Of a stretch of 64,000 nucleotides of DNA, positions 11,490 through 20,905 are shown piece by piece (the stretch's first letter is position 1; every line of letters begins with the position of its first letter). The stretch comes from Hetaerina americana (taxonomy: Eukaryota > Arthropoda > Insecta > Odonata > Calopterygidae). A program made the position numbers and the translations under genes. Below the pieces are notes generated by a model, which saw only the letters and a list, made by a program, of their open reading frames with translations, did not search any database and was not told the DNA's origin. The DNA lies in contig JAKTNV010000004.1 in the NCBI GenBank assembly GCA_022747635.1, positions 86,541,052 through 86,605,051 of the forward strand. Reading direction: 5' to 3'.

Positions 11490-11960
11490 GAACGCGATTT
11501 TGATTGGCCTATATTATTTCTTTGGCCTTCCTTCATGCTGTCTTAAAGGTCTACTCTCTTCCTTAACCCCTCTAACCCAACGGTCTCCTTTAACCAAGTC
11601 CCCCATGATACTTATACCTTTCCTTCATTCATTTTCTTTACCTTTTTCAGATATTCCCCAGCAACTTCCTCCCTTCGCTCACCCTATTTAATGCCTCGGA
11701 GGTTGGTTTCTACTCGGTACAATTTATTTTCTCCATTCTACCCAACACCAATAACTCAGAATCCTCCAATTAACTTCTTGACTGTAAGATCAAGCTTCAC
11801 ATCCATAAAACACTATGCTCTATATTAAAATCTTGAGTCTTTTTTTTTCACATCTTTACTCAGTGGACCCGTCATACATTCTCTTCATTTTCAAATGCCT
11901 CTTTCGCCAACGCAATTCTTCTCCCAATGTTCCAATTACGATGTTACTTTTCCTATAAAA
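11490..11960 (-). pseudogene. Decayed RTE reverse-transcriptase C-terminal fragment
   Basis: The minus-strand translation keeps recognisable blocks of the copy-1 protein in order: RRIALAKEAFE, a KDVKKRL-like block, SIVFYGCEA, and the SEGRKLLGN-like block. Several stops and frameshifts interrupt them. It is an old 5'-truncated copy. Confidence 0.7.
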
Positions 11961-13179
11961 TACTGCCGAACAACATGAGCTACTCCACCTGCACTACATC
12001 AATCCGTTCTAATTTAACATTTAACTTAACTTTAATTTATTTTTTATGTTTTAAATTACGTCAATTAGTAGCACAATATTCTCGGTGTAACTTGACCCGA
12101 AATGAGGAAAGAACTCTTGATTACGTATTGTTTTATAGTGTATGACGTTTTCTGTCGGATCATCCTATTTATACTCAAGATAGTACTGACAGGTGACGTA
12201 TGTTAAAACGTCATCCCTAGGGTAGAAAAATATTCTTTTACGATATATCAAGCAATTCTTGCACATTTTATTTTGAAAATGGGAACAAGTAGTTTGTGGA
12301 AATTAGGTGAATCTATAGTTTTGGGTTCGATGATATATTTTGGCTGGGTGTCGACCATATGAAAACTAATTGCAGGAGGATTTTATCAATCAGTAAATCA
12401 GGGATTTCCAAACTTTTCTGAGCCAAGTTGGCAGAAGAATAATTGTCATGGGCCGCACATAAAATATAAACACTGGAGATAGTTGATGAGCTAAGAAAAG
12501 GCTCGTATTATATTTAATTGATATCCGCTGTTACATTAGTTAAATCGTACAAAATACATTTATTTTTTAAGACAGAGACTATGTTTCATTATAATATCCA
12601 TTTGAGATGTTAAATAAAATTGAAAAAACATACGTATATATTTTATAATAAAAAGTCGTTGGTGACCACATTTACGAAAATCCTGTGCCGCATACGGCCC
12701 ACGGGCGGCAGGTTGAAAATCCGTGAACTTAACGAATCGCCACTTTTTGATTTCGTTAAATACTATATAAACAGAGGAATGTTTACATTGTTAGCTGAAC
12801 GGGATTGAGAAGGTCAGAAAATATATTATGATCGAAAGAGAAATTTCTCTGCTAATACTCTTTGGCCCATATGGATTAATATAATAAGTTTATTGGAATA
12901 ATATTTCGCTTCGAAAGTTCTTTTCCCTATGCAAACAAATTGAAAATAATGTCTCAATCTTTCTCGATTTTGAGTTTTGATTAATCAATGTATTATTTCA
13001 AAATTGAATCCATAGTTTGACTCGTAATATAACACTCTGGGAATAACATGGTGAAACAACATTTATCATGGGCAATCAATTAAAATCCCCCTTCATCGAG
13101 CAAAGGTCTGATTTCCAGTCACAGGCATATTCATATGATGAGCATCAATGCTCCCTCTCCCTTAGTGCAAATAAGTGGG
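11961..13179. other. Unannotated AT-rich DNA
   Basis: I see no recognisable gene, repeat or RNA. Small open frames up to about 72 codons have no domain content. Confidence 0.4.
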
Positions 13180-13930
13180 AGGCAGTCGTGAGACCATTGG
13201 CTTGTCCAGTGCCAACTATGAAGAAGTAGCCTTCCAGGACGGACGGAAAATGGGGACTCGTGACCGGGCGGAATTGAGACCGATTCCATTTCTCACAACT
13301 CAAGTTCCTAACCCTCCTACTCCCTCCCTCATATCGTACCCCTCACGCCCCCGGACAACAAGCCCTCCTCAACCGTCCAGCCCACGAAGCGGAAAGGGGG
13401 GCGGAGGTGGGTTTTGGATGGCAGCCGTGAGCCCCGAAAGGAGAGAGGGAGATCCAGAGGGTTGAGGAAGCGAGAAATAAGAGTGCGAGAGGAAAGGGCG
13501 GACGTGAGGGAGGAGGAGGGGGGAGAAGTGAACGGGGGAGGATTGGGAAATGCAAGGGGTCCAGACAAAAAAATAAATAAAAAGCGCCGACTTGCTTCGG
13601 TCGGCTATGTGGGGGGGGGGGGGCGGGGGCGGGGGAGGGAAAAAAAGGGTCGTTCTTCAACATCCCAATCGAGGGTTTCCTCTCTCGTCTCTCTTTTTGC
13701 GGAGAATCGACCCTTTTCCCCCGACCCCCACCTCCATTCACCCCCCTCCTTCCATCCTTTACTACCTTTCAATCCCCCTCGGATAATACTTAGGTCTATA
13801 CGTCTCTTTGCGCGTGTTTTTCGTACATTCACATGTCTCCCATCTGCTATCTGCAATTTCTACTTGAATCGTTTTGGAAGTAGATTTGATCAGAGAAGTA
13901 GAACGAAGGGATATGATTTTTCTTAAAAAT
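13180..13930. other. GC-rich, strand-skewed low-complexity block
   Basis: The block mixes C-rich and G-rich runs. One run at 13611-13637 consists of several adjacent runs of five or more G and could form a G-quadruplex on the plus strand. The open frames through it (up to 170 codons) overlap on both strands and have the skewed Arg/Gly/Pro/Ser composition expected from simple sequence, so none is called as a gene. Confidence 0.5.
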
Positions 13931-15039
13931 ATGTCACGTTAAAGTCATCCGAGTGAAAAGTTTATCAAACCTAGGGCGGGAATAACTCAATGGAAATAGA
14001 GTATTTACCTAACCCTAGGATATTTTATCTCCGAGACTCACATCATACATTTTAACAATATTTTTTAGCATTATTTGCTTTAACGACATTAATTTTAGTC
14101 TACACTCACTGTTTATAATGGGAGGGTTATGAAAGAAAACCTTGTTAGATAAAAATAAAAGATATTTTTTATCAGAACAACGCATGAGAGTAGTAAGGAA
14201 ATATCAGGTCATAACGTAATTAATTTAATTCATCCTGAATTCAATTAATCACGTTATGCTCTTAGTAGGTGGAGACTAAATTTTTTAAACTTGGCTAAAT
14301 CAAGGCAATTTTATGAAATTCTTTTCCTAGAAACTTTAACACATAAATAAGTCACAGCATCATCGAACCATGGTCAATTTTACCATAAAAGTAAGTGCAT
14401 GGAAATATATACACGCCATGACGGACAGATTTAAGATGTTATTTTTTATTGGATTATATATTAATCAGTTAAGCTGCGAACGGTACCTACTTTATATTCA
14501 GGTTCTTCTTGGGGTATAGTCGCTTTAATTGTACCACATCAGGAATGCCATGTTAAAAGGGTCTTCTAGGATGGATTTTTATTAATGAAAATAAAAAGCA
14601 ATGACACACAAATATGAAACAAACACACGACCATTATGATTAAAAGAATTCTTTGTGTACTAATTTAACTTCTCTTTCAAATTAAAGCAATTTTGCTAGT
14701 TCTAGACCATCAAGTTCTTTCGCCAATTCCAGATGTAGGTTACGATATGTTTCAAGTTCGACATTGGCTCTTTTTGAGGAAATGAAGTTGATTTATCGAG
14801 TTAACATGGACCTCTTCATCAAGGAATCGGAAAGTATGTCCTATTGCATTATCATGACTTGAATGCCATCACTAAATAAATAAAGATTGTAGTTACCACC
14901 TCCTTCAAACATAAAACAGGAATAACACGGACTTGGTGCTCTTTTTATCGCTATCACAAAGAGGAAGGCCGCAAAAGTAATCCTTTTTCAATAAAATTTT
15001 TGTTCACAGCTAAATGTTCATGCAATATGTTATTGATGC
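13931..15039. other. Unannotated AT-rich DNA
   Basis: I see no recognisable gene. The region up to 15039 may include the decayed downstream half of the minus-strand mariner at 15040-15215, but I cannot align it. Confidence 0.35.
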
Positions 15040-15215
15040 TATAATCATACTAATCCCCAAGGCTGCCTCAATCTCTCGTCAAATGACGATCTTCTTTTAC
15101 TAGCTCCTGCACAGCATCAATGTTTTCTGGCACAACAACTGACTTTGGACGACCTTCACGACTTTCATCGCCGAGCGAACGGCGGCCATGACGGAATTCG
15201 TTATACCAGCGTATT
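15040..15215 (-). pseudogene. Decayed mariner transposase N-terminal fragment
   Basis: The minus-strand translation begins WYNEFRHGRRSLGDE and continues REGRPKSVVVPENIDAV, QELVKEDRHLTRD, a stop, then a stretch including NNILHEHLAVNK. This is the end of the first HTH, the GRPK linker and the second HTH of a mariner transposase. Stops interrupt it, and the 5' side is cut by the TA/CA microsatellite at 15236-15310. Confidence 0.7.
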
Positions 15216-15235
15216 AATAAATACATATATTATTT

Positions 15236-15254
15236 ATATGTATGTATATGTATG

Positions 15255-15290
<36 letters not shown>

Positions 15291-15310
15291 TATATATACA
15301 TACACACACA
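15236..15310. repeat. TA/CA compound microsatellite
   Basis: Alternating TA, TATG and CA runs separate two decayed mariner-like elements. Confidence 0.85.
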
Positions 15311-16222
15311 GGGTGCAGCAGAACAGACACTCTGATTTAGCGTATAAATTGTAAAAAAACAACCAAGATAATTTAATAGCTTTTTAATGCTGAATACTAC
15401 ATTTAACGCCATTTTTTCAAACTGGTGACGACCTTGGTGAGCGATGCACATGTTGAGTCGTTCAAAAATGTTTTCGAAAACTCTTCTTGGCATATCTTCC
15501 GTTATTCCAGCGATGACATCTGTAATTGCCTCCTTAAGAGCTTCCGAAGTTCTTGGTCGAACTTTGTTAACCTCAGCTTTGAGATATTCCCAAAGAAAAA
15601 AAATCACAAAGGCTCAAATCCGCGGAGCGAGGGGGTCAATGAATATGAGATCAGACGGCCAGGAGATTGTTCTTACAGGATTTTGCGAGAACGACGGGCG
15701 GTGTGAGCCGTGGCACCGTCCTGTTGAAACCAAAAGGCTTCTGCGTCATATTCTGCATCATACTCTTCCATGTTGTGGAGATAAAAGTTCTCCAACATCT
15801 AACAATAGCGCACAGAGTTCACAGTCACAGTTGAACCTCGAGATTCAACAAAGTAAGGTCGAATAATGCCTATGGAGGACACAGCGCACCAAAACGGTCA
15901 CTTTGGGGCTATGAAAAGGTCTTGGATGAAGTTCGCGAGGGTTTTCAGTCTCCTACAAACGAAAATTTTGCTTGTTTACTTGAGCCAGACTGGTGAAAAT
16001 TCGCTCCATCGCTAAACCATAGCGATCTTTGCGTCGCCAACGCAATATTATTATTCTTAAAGAATGTTTCTACAATAAAGTCTCGATGCTTACCAAACTC
16101 CTGCACGGTAATTATTAAAATGGTGTTGTTTCCCCCAGCTAACGCCACTAATCCTACTCCGCTAATTTACACGTGCACTCTTCAGTGATTTGAAACTAGG
16201 GAGTCCATTCTACTTCACCCTG
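15309..16222 (-). mobile_element. Decayed Tc1/mariner-superfamily element, DD41D-like
   Basis: Imperfect terminal repeats of about 20 bp begin CAGGGTG on each side (16222 inward on the minus strand, 15309 on the plus strand), and TA follows the 16222 end. The minus-strand translation keeps transposase blocks in order: an FSDGANFH-like first Asp, WFQQDGATAHTARRS with the second Asp, SADLSLCDFF with the third Asp, then LWEYLKAEVNKVRPRTSEAL and the C-terminal CIAHQGRHQFE. Stops and frameshifts break it. The second and third Asp are about 40 residues apart, which suggests the DD41D group. That assignment is from memory of family motifs. Confidence 0.75.
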
Positions 16223-16295
16223 TATTAACACACACATACACACTCACACAAACACACACACAATATATTTATTTCTATTCACATCCACGGACGTT

Positions 16296-16440
16296 TCCTG
16301 GATAGCTCAATTGGTCGAGAGTATCCGCCCGGCAATTGGAAAGATCCGAAGTTCAAGTACCGGTCTAGGAAATATTTTTACACTCGTGATTTGCCTGATT
16401 CCGCCTTCCCCACCTCTACTATGTTCGTCCTTTATATGTG
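16296..16440 (+). repeat. tRNA-derived SINE, family B
   Basis: The first 75 bases (16296-16370) fold like a tRNA: a 7-bp acceptor with one wobble, a D-arm with TAGCTCAATTGGTCGAGA and a T-arm-like AGTTCAAGTACC. The anticodon arm is decayed. The tail (AAATATTTTTACACTCGTGA onward) matches the minus-strand copy near 61060-61140, so this is an interspersed family and not a tRNA gene. The body is cut short near a TA run at about 16456. Confidence 0.75.
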
Positions 16441-17183
16441 TTCCTATCCCTTTACCTTATATATATATATTTCTATGCGCATAAGTATTTGTTCGCCGTT
16501 TGGCGGGATTTAGTGTTTGAATGTATATATATATATATATACATACATACATACATATATATGTATAAATACACACAGTATGCTTCTTGTGGAATCACGT
16601 CTATCACTCCTCAACGGTGGATTGATTGCAGAGTGAAAGATGGATTTGTTAATTTGTTGGTTTTGATCATTTTTGGAGCTTCTTTTGAAACCCATATGGT
16701 TCTATTTTCCATTATATTTCGAACGCAACGAGAGACATGAGATGTAATTTGCATAAAAGGTTGAAGCTTTTAGATGATTCTCAGCAAATATTGATTCAGG
16801 AATGGTTATACTTCTGAGATCGTCAGTGGAAGCAGGAATGTGACCTTAAAATTATCGGAATTTCGAAGCGTCGTCGGAGGGTGGCGAATGTAACTGTAAG
16901 AATGATATCTCCATCTATTTTTCTTAAATTAAATACATAGAGAATCCATATTTTCGAATACGGCATATAATAACAATTGTTTTAAAATGGCTTTAATATC
17001 CATTTAGTAATTTAGTCACGCTAAGAATAAAGTTTTACTCTCTTTATGAAAGGATAAATACACATGCATCCTGGTCTTCGAGAACCATAGGTATATTTGT
17101 CTGTAGGTATAGATTTAATTAATATATAATACATCAATGTTTTCTAAATAAATGGATTGTATACATTTATGCATAATGTATGC

Positions 17184-17187
<4 letters not shown>
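16441..17187. other. Unannotated AT-rich DNA
   Basis: TA and CATA runs occur at about 16458-16570. I see no gene or repeat family in the rest. Confidence 0.4.

Positions 17188-17247
<60 letters not shown>
17188..17247. repeat. (TA)n microsatellite
   Basis: About 30 TA units lie upstream of the tRNA-like palindrome. Confidence 0.9.
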
Positions 17248-17249
<2 letters not shown>

Positions 17250-17322
17250 CAAATTCCAAAGAAACTGCGGGAGATGCCGCAACAGTAACTTTTAACGGAG
17301 TCATCCGCTAATGTGCATTTTA

Positions 17323-17589
17323 ATGCAACAATTTCAGAGCGTAAAAATCATTCGCCTTGACTGGGACTCGAACCCAGATCCCTCAATATCCGGTCGAGTG
17401 CTTTAGCCACTTAAGCTACCGAGGCGTCCTCTTAAAATCAAAAATCTCTTCAAAAAGTCTTCAAAAATTTCAGAGTTTAAGAGGACGCCTCGGTAGCTTA
17501 AGTGGCTAAAGCACTCGACCGGATATTGAGGGATCTGGGTTCGAGTCCCAGTCAAGGCGAATGATTTTTACGCTCTGAAATTGTTGCAT
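17323..17589. repeat. Perfect 114-bp inverted repeat of a tRNA-like sequence
   Basis: The arms 17323-17436 and 17476-17589 are exact reverse complements, with a 39-base spacer. Each arm holds a tRNA-like unit, minus strand in the left arm and plus strand in the right (about 17486-17558). The right unit has a GCCTCGG acceptor, TA, the D-stem GCTT/AAGC, an anticodon stem CTCGA/TTGAG and the T-arm CTGGG-TTCGAGT-CCCAG. The anticodon loop reads CCGGATA, with C where tRNAs have U33, and the acceptor has one mismatch. It is therefore probably tRNA-derived rather than a working tRNA. (TA)n tracts lie on both sides. Confidence 0.95.
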
Positions 17590-17591
17590 AT

Positions 17592-17813
17592 ATATATAAT
17601 CAGTTGGCTTCGCGACGCGGTGGGAGAAAGGTACGACGCTGGTACTAAAAAGCTCCTTACAAGGATGCAAGAAGTAATTGATCTTCAAGGGGACTATGAA
17701 GAAAAATTGCTAAATGCCCCTTTCCTTTCCAACATTGTACGCAAAGTTGAGAATAAATTTGATCTTTCATGAAAGAAAATAGGGGACCTTACTTTTAGAA
17801 TCACCCTCGAGAA
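17592..17813 (+). pseudogene. Mariner transposase C-terminal fragment and 3' end
   Basis: The frame to 17772 reads RYDAGTKKLLTRMQEVIDLQ and GDYEEK, which parallels the C-terminal YAAGIQKLVTRYDKC and GDYVEK of the element at 7362. It is followed by ACTTTTAGAATCACCCTCG at about 17795-17813, resembling that element's terminal repeat. Everything upstream has been lost at the palindrome. Confidence 0.65.
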
Positions 17814-17832
17814 TGGTATAGCATAATGTGTA

Positions 17833-17885
17833 AACTCTACCATTATTTATGAAAACCAACCTTCGGATTGATAGATGTTATATGC
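17833..17885 (+). repeat. SINE-A 3' tail fragment
   Basis: CTCTACCATT followed by AACCAACCTTCGGATTGAT matches the end of the SINE-A copies at 41833 and 53073. Only the tail is present. Confidence 0.65.
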
Positions 17886-18044
17886 ATTTTATACACATTT
17901 ACATATAAATAACACACATATATAGATGTTTGTATATATATATAAACACATAACCACACACACATATGTATATATGTATAATTATATATGTATACACACA
18001 TACATATATGATTGTAAATGGGTGTGTGAGTAAATAAATATATA

Positions 18045-18200
18045 TTGAGTTCTGTCCCTCTCTTCCTTGATTAAGGTGGTCACGACCACCGAAAATTCGA
18101 AAAATAGTGTCTCTTTTTTGTGTGTTTCTGTGTGCTTTTGTCTGTGTCCACTAGTGCTAATTGTTATACATTATTATTCACGTCCGTGAGACTTTCAAAA
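18045..18200 (+). repeat. Hammerhead-like stem-loop repeat R1
   Basis: TTGATTA (18067-18073) is followed by a stem GGTGGT/ACCACC (18075-18090) and then GAAAATTC. The layout recalls the hammerhead order CUGANGA, stem II, GAAA, with changes at core positions. The downstream part, rich in TGTGTTT and ending near GTCCACTAGTG, matches repeat R2 on the minus strand near 60918-60960. A (TA)n tract begins at 18206. Confidence 0.6.
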
Positions 18201-18204
18201 AGCG

Positions 18205-18205
<1 letters not shown>

Positions 18206-18273
<68 letters not shown>
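18206..18273. repeat. (TA)n microsatellite
   Basis: About 34 TA units; the intact mariner is inserted at its right edge. Confidence 0.9.
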
Positions 18274-18274
<1 letters not shown>

Positions 18275-19605
18275 TACCTTGATCAAAATGTTCCCGGAAT
18301 AACCACCGTGTGGCGCTCCCATCGTTCCGATTTGAGTTCTGTTTTTTTTGTTAAATTGGTACATCTGTTGTTGATATTCCCTTTAAATCTTAGTGTCATA
18401 ACTTGACATTTGCAAAAGTTACGTAGCCAAGAGTACATCTATCTCTGTGTGTGTTGGCGATTTTTTACAATTTCAGAAATGGATTTAAATTTGCAACAAC
18501 GAACTTGTATTAAATTTTGCGTAAAAAACGGATTTAGTGGCACACGGACGTTGGAAATGTTGGAAAAGTGTTTCGGCAACGATTCTCTAAAAAAAATTGT
18601 CGTTTACCAGTGGCACGAGCGGTTCAGAAGTGGTCGTGAGTCAATCGAAGATGTTGAACGCAGTGGCAGACCATCGACATCGAAAGTCGGTGAAAAAATT
18701 GATAAAGTAAAAGAAATGTTGGTCAATAACCGCAAATTAACCATCAGAGAAATAGCGGAGGACTTGAACATTGCCTATGGATCCGCCCAAGACATTGTGG
18801 TTAATGATTTGGGTTTCCGTCGTGTAGCAGCAAAGTTGGTGCCAAAAGACCTCAATTTCATGCAAAAAAGAGACCGTGTTGACGTCGCAAAAGACATGAT
18901 TTGCGAGGCTGAATCCGATCCCACATTCATCAAAAGGATCATTACTGGAGACGAGACGTGGGTTTATGAGTACGACACGCAATCCAGACGTCAGGCAAGT
19001 GAATGGCGTTCACCAAATGAGCCGAGACCAAAAAAACCACGTCGTTTTCAGTCAAAAAAGAAGGCAATGCTGACGGTTTTCATGGATTACAACGGTGTAG
19101 TGCATCATGAATTTTTGCCAGAAGGCCAGACAGTAAACAAAGAGTATTATTTGGGCGTTATGAGACGTTTGCGTGAAGCAATTCGCCGAAAGAGACCAGA
19201 AATGTGGGCAGAAAACTCGTGGATTTTGCACCATGATAACGCACCGTCGCACAGTGCTATCATTATTCGTAATTTTTTGACGAAAAATGCAACAAATACC
19301 ATCCAACAGCCACCGAATTCACCTGATTTGGCTCCCTGTGACTTCTTTCTGTTCAATCGAGTTAAAAAACCATTACGGGGAACGCGTTTTAGCAGCCGAG
19401 AGGAAGTAATGGAAAAATCGCAGGAAGCACTGATGGACATACCGAAAACCGAATATAAAAAATGTTTCGAGGATTGGATCAAGCGCTGGCATAAGTGTGT
19501 TGCAGTCGATGGGGATTACTTTGAAGGGGACAATATAGATTTAGATGAATAAACTTGTATTTTTAATTTTCTGAATAAATTCCGGGAAATTTTTGATCAA
19601 GGTAG
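18274..19605 (+). mobile_element. Apparently intact mariner transposon
   Basis: This 1332-bp element has 27-bp terminal inverted repeats (18274-18300 and 19579-19605) that begin CTACCTTGATCAAAA and differ at two positions. It is flanked by TA at 18272-18273 and 19606-19607. A single uninterrupted transposase frame fills it. The length, the repeats and the frame are all as expected for a complete mariner. The left flank is a (TA)n tract. Confidence 0.95.
18479..19552 (+). CDS. Mariner transposase, DD34D
   Basis: This is a 357-aa protein from ATG 18479 to the stop at 19552; family members are usually about 345-360 aa. The in-frame sequence upstream to 18410 lacks an ATG and is not included. 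The N-terminal half is a bipartite HTH DNA-binding domain (about residues 1-112), with an ERSGRPST linker at 60-67 and LTIREIAEDLNI in the second HTH. The VPKDL hinge (121-125) leads into the catalytic domain. The catalytic triad is Asp158 (TGDETWVYEYD), Asp253 (HHDNAPSH) and Asp288 (SPDLAPCDFF), with 34 residues between the last two. The enzyme cuts and pastes the element at TA sites in nuclear DNA. No stop, frameshift or missing catalytic residue is seen, so it may be functional. Activity cannot be judged from sequence alone. Confidence 0.95.
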   Translation: MDLNLQQRTCIKFCVKNGFSGTRTLEMLEKCFGNDSLKKIVVYQWHERFRSGRESIEDVERSGRPSTSKVGEKIDKVKEMLVNNRKLTIREIAEDLNIAYGSAQDIVVNDLGFRRVAAKLVPKDLNFMQKRDRVDVAKDMICEAESDPTFIKRIITGDETWVYEYDTQSRRQASEWRSPNEPRPKKPRRFQSKKKAMLTVFMDYNGVVHHEFLPEGQTVNKEYYLGVMRRLREAIRRKRPEMWAENSWILHHDNAPSHSAIIIRNFLTKNATNTIQQPPNSPDLAPCDFFLFNRVKKPLRGTRFSSREEVMEKSQEALMDIPKTEYKKCFEDWIKRWHKCVAVDGDYFEGDNIDLDE

Positions 19606-20074
19606 TATATACATACATACACACACATACAGACAACCCAAAAGCGGTACTTCGACTCAAATTGCAGTTATAATAGTTTGTATTAAAATAGAGTATAATA
19701 ATTTTTATGGAGGTAAAGAAGAATGTGAAGACATTGAAACCAAAATATTCGATATTCTTAAAAGTCACGACATTTATTTCTTCCATTTTTAGTGATTATT
19801 ATCAAATAAACAATCATATTTATCTGTACTCTAACTTTTTTCAATTTGGTTTTGGATGAATATATTATCAACATACAAGTATTGTTTAGCGGTGAAGCGA
19901 TTCAATTTTTAAACTCTCCTTACAAAACTCAACCTGATATTCGACACTATAATAAACTTTTCGTAAATTCCGATTACTGTCTTCCCCTTTATTTCAACCA
20001 ACAAGGTTATCCTATTTCTTCTCCTTCGTTGCTTGCCTTATGAACTGTATCACAGGTTACAAAATCACATCGTC
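19606..20074. other. Unannotated AT-rich DNA
   Basis: Apart from short CATA repeats at about 19608-19630, I recognise nothing. A 65-codon open frame at 19846-20043 has no known domain. Confidence 0.4.
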
Positions 20075-20905
20075 AATTAAATGATACATTTCCCTAATTC
20101 CTACTTCATTTTGATTTCTCCCAAAAATCCCCCGTCTTCTACGAGGCATGCCAAGTACTTCCTCGTTTGTTTTCCTTTCCGCCCACTTCACCTTTTCCAT
20201 CCTTTTACACTCCCATATTCCAAAAGACTCCCATCTACGCTAATCATCTTGCCTCAAGGAATATATTTTCTCGTCGTACTAAGCCACGCTCCATATCAAA
20301 GTTTTGACGAGCCTTATCTCAACATCCGTCTCAACGTCCCTGTCATCATTCCCCTCCTCCTTGTGAAATCTTCTTACCCTGAAGCGAATCTTCTTCTGTT
20401 GCCCCTATCTCTTTAACCATTTCCAAAACACTTCCAAAACAGGTAACCTATTCCACCTGCTTTCATTTATCACCTCATAATTTAAAATTTAATTTTGCCC
20501 GTCTGTTTCTTGTAAACCGCATAACCTATGTTTTTTTTACATTTATTCTCATACCATACCTCCTGCACTGACTTTTCAATTACCTCAACAACGATTCTAA
20601 ACCTTTGGCTGGCTGGAAAGCTGTTTGTTGATTAATTTCACCTTAATCCGAAAACAAAAACTTATCTTTTACATCGGAATTTTAGTAATGATATAAAACT
20701 AGAAAAAATTACAAACACCCAAGTCCTAGATGGAGAAAACCCAGCAAGGCGGGAATCGAACCCACGACCTTTGGTTTTGCTGGCGAGGACGTTACCCCAC
20801 CGACATCGGGGCCGGCAAACCTAGCTAATTTTATAAATTCCCCAGCGAATATCATTCCAATATCCAGTTATTCCCATGCTTCTTTTACTATTCCCCCGAC
20901 ATACA
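20075..20905 (-). pseudogene. Decayed RTE reverse transcriptase, split by a SINE
   Basis: Minus-strand DNA of 20075-20625 follows the C-terminal third of RTE copy 2 in order, including CTCCATATCAAAGTTTT and AAGTACTTCCTCGTTTGTTT on the plus strand. It resumes at about 20818-20905 with AAATTCCCCAGCGAATATCA, matching the next upstream part of the element. SINE-C lies in the gap, so the SINE inserted later. No open frame remains. Confidence 0.75.
20661..20815 (-). repeat. tRNA-derived SINE, family C, nested in LINE
   Basis: On the minus strand the box B GGGTTCGATTCCCGCC is followed by a TTTTCTCCA block, a GGACTTGGGTG block and a CGATGTAAAAG-like end. The same order is found on the plus strand at 62830-63012. 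It interrupts the decayed RTE copy. Confidence 0.75.

Noticed and set aside
13414..13926. 170-aa frame in the GC-rich block
   Set aside because: It is rich in Arg, Gly, Pro and Ser, overlapped by frames on the other strand, and contains homopolymer runs. It is compositional rather than coding.
16296..16370. A functional tRNA gene
   Set aside because: The anticodon stem does not pair well and the same head and tail recur near 61060-61160 as a repeat family.
17486..17558. A functional tRNA gene in the palindrome
   Set aside because: The loop has C where U33 is expected, the acceptor stem has a mismatch plus a wobble, and the unit is duplicated as a palindrome. It is tRNA-derived rather than a credible tRNA.
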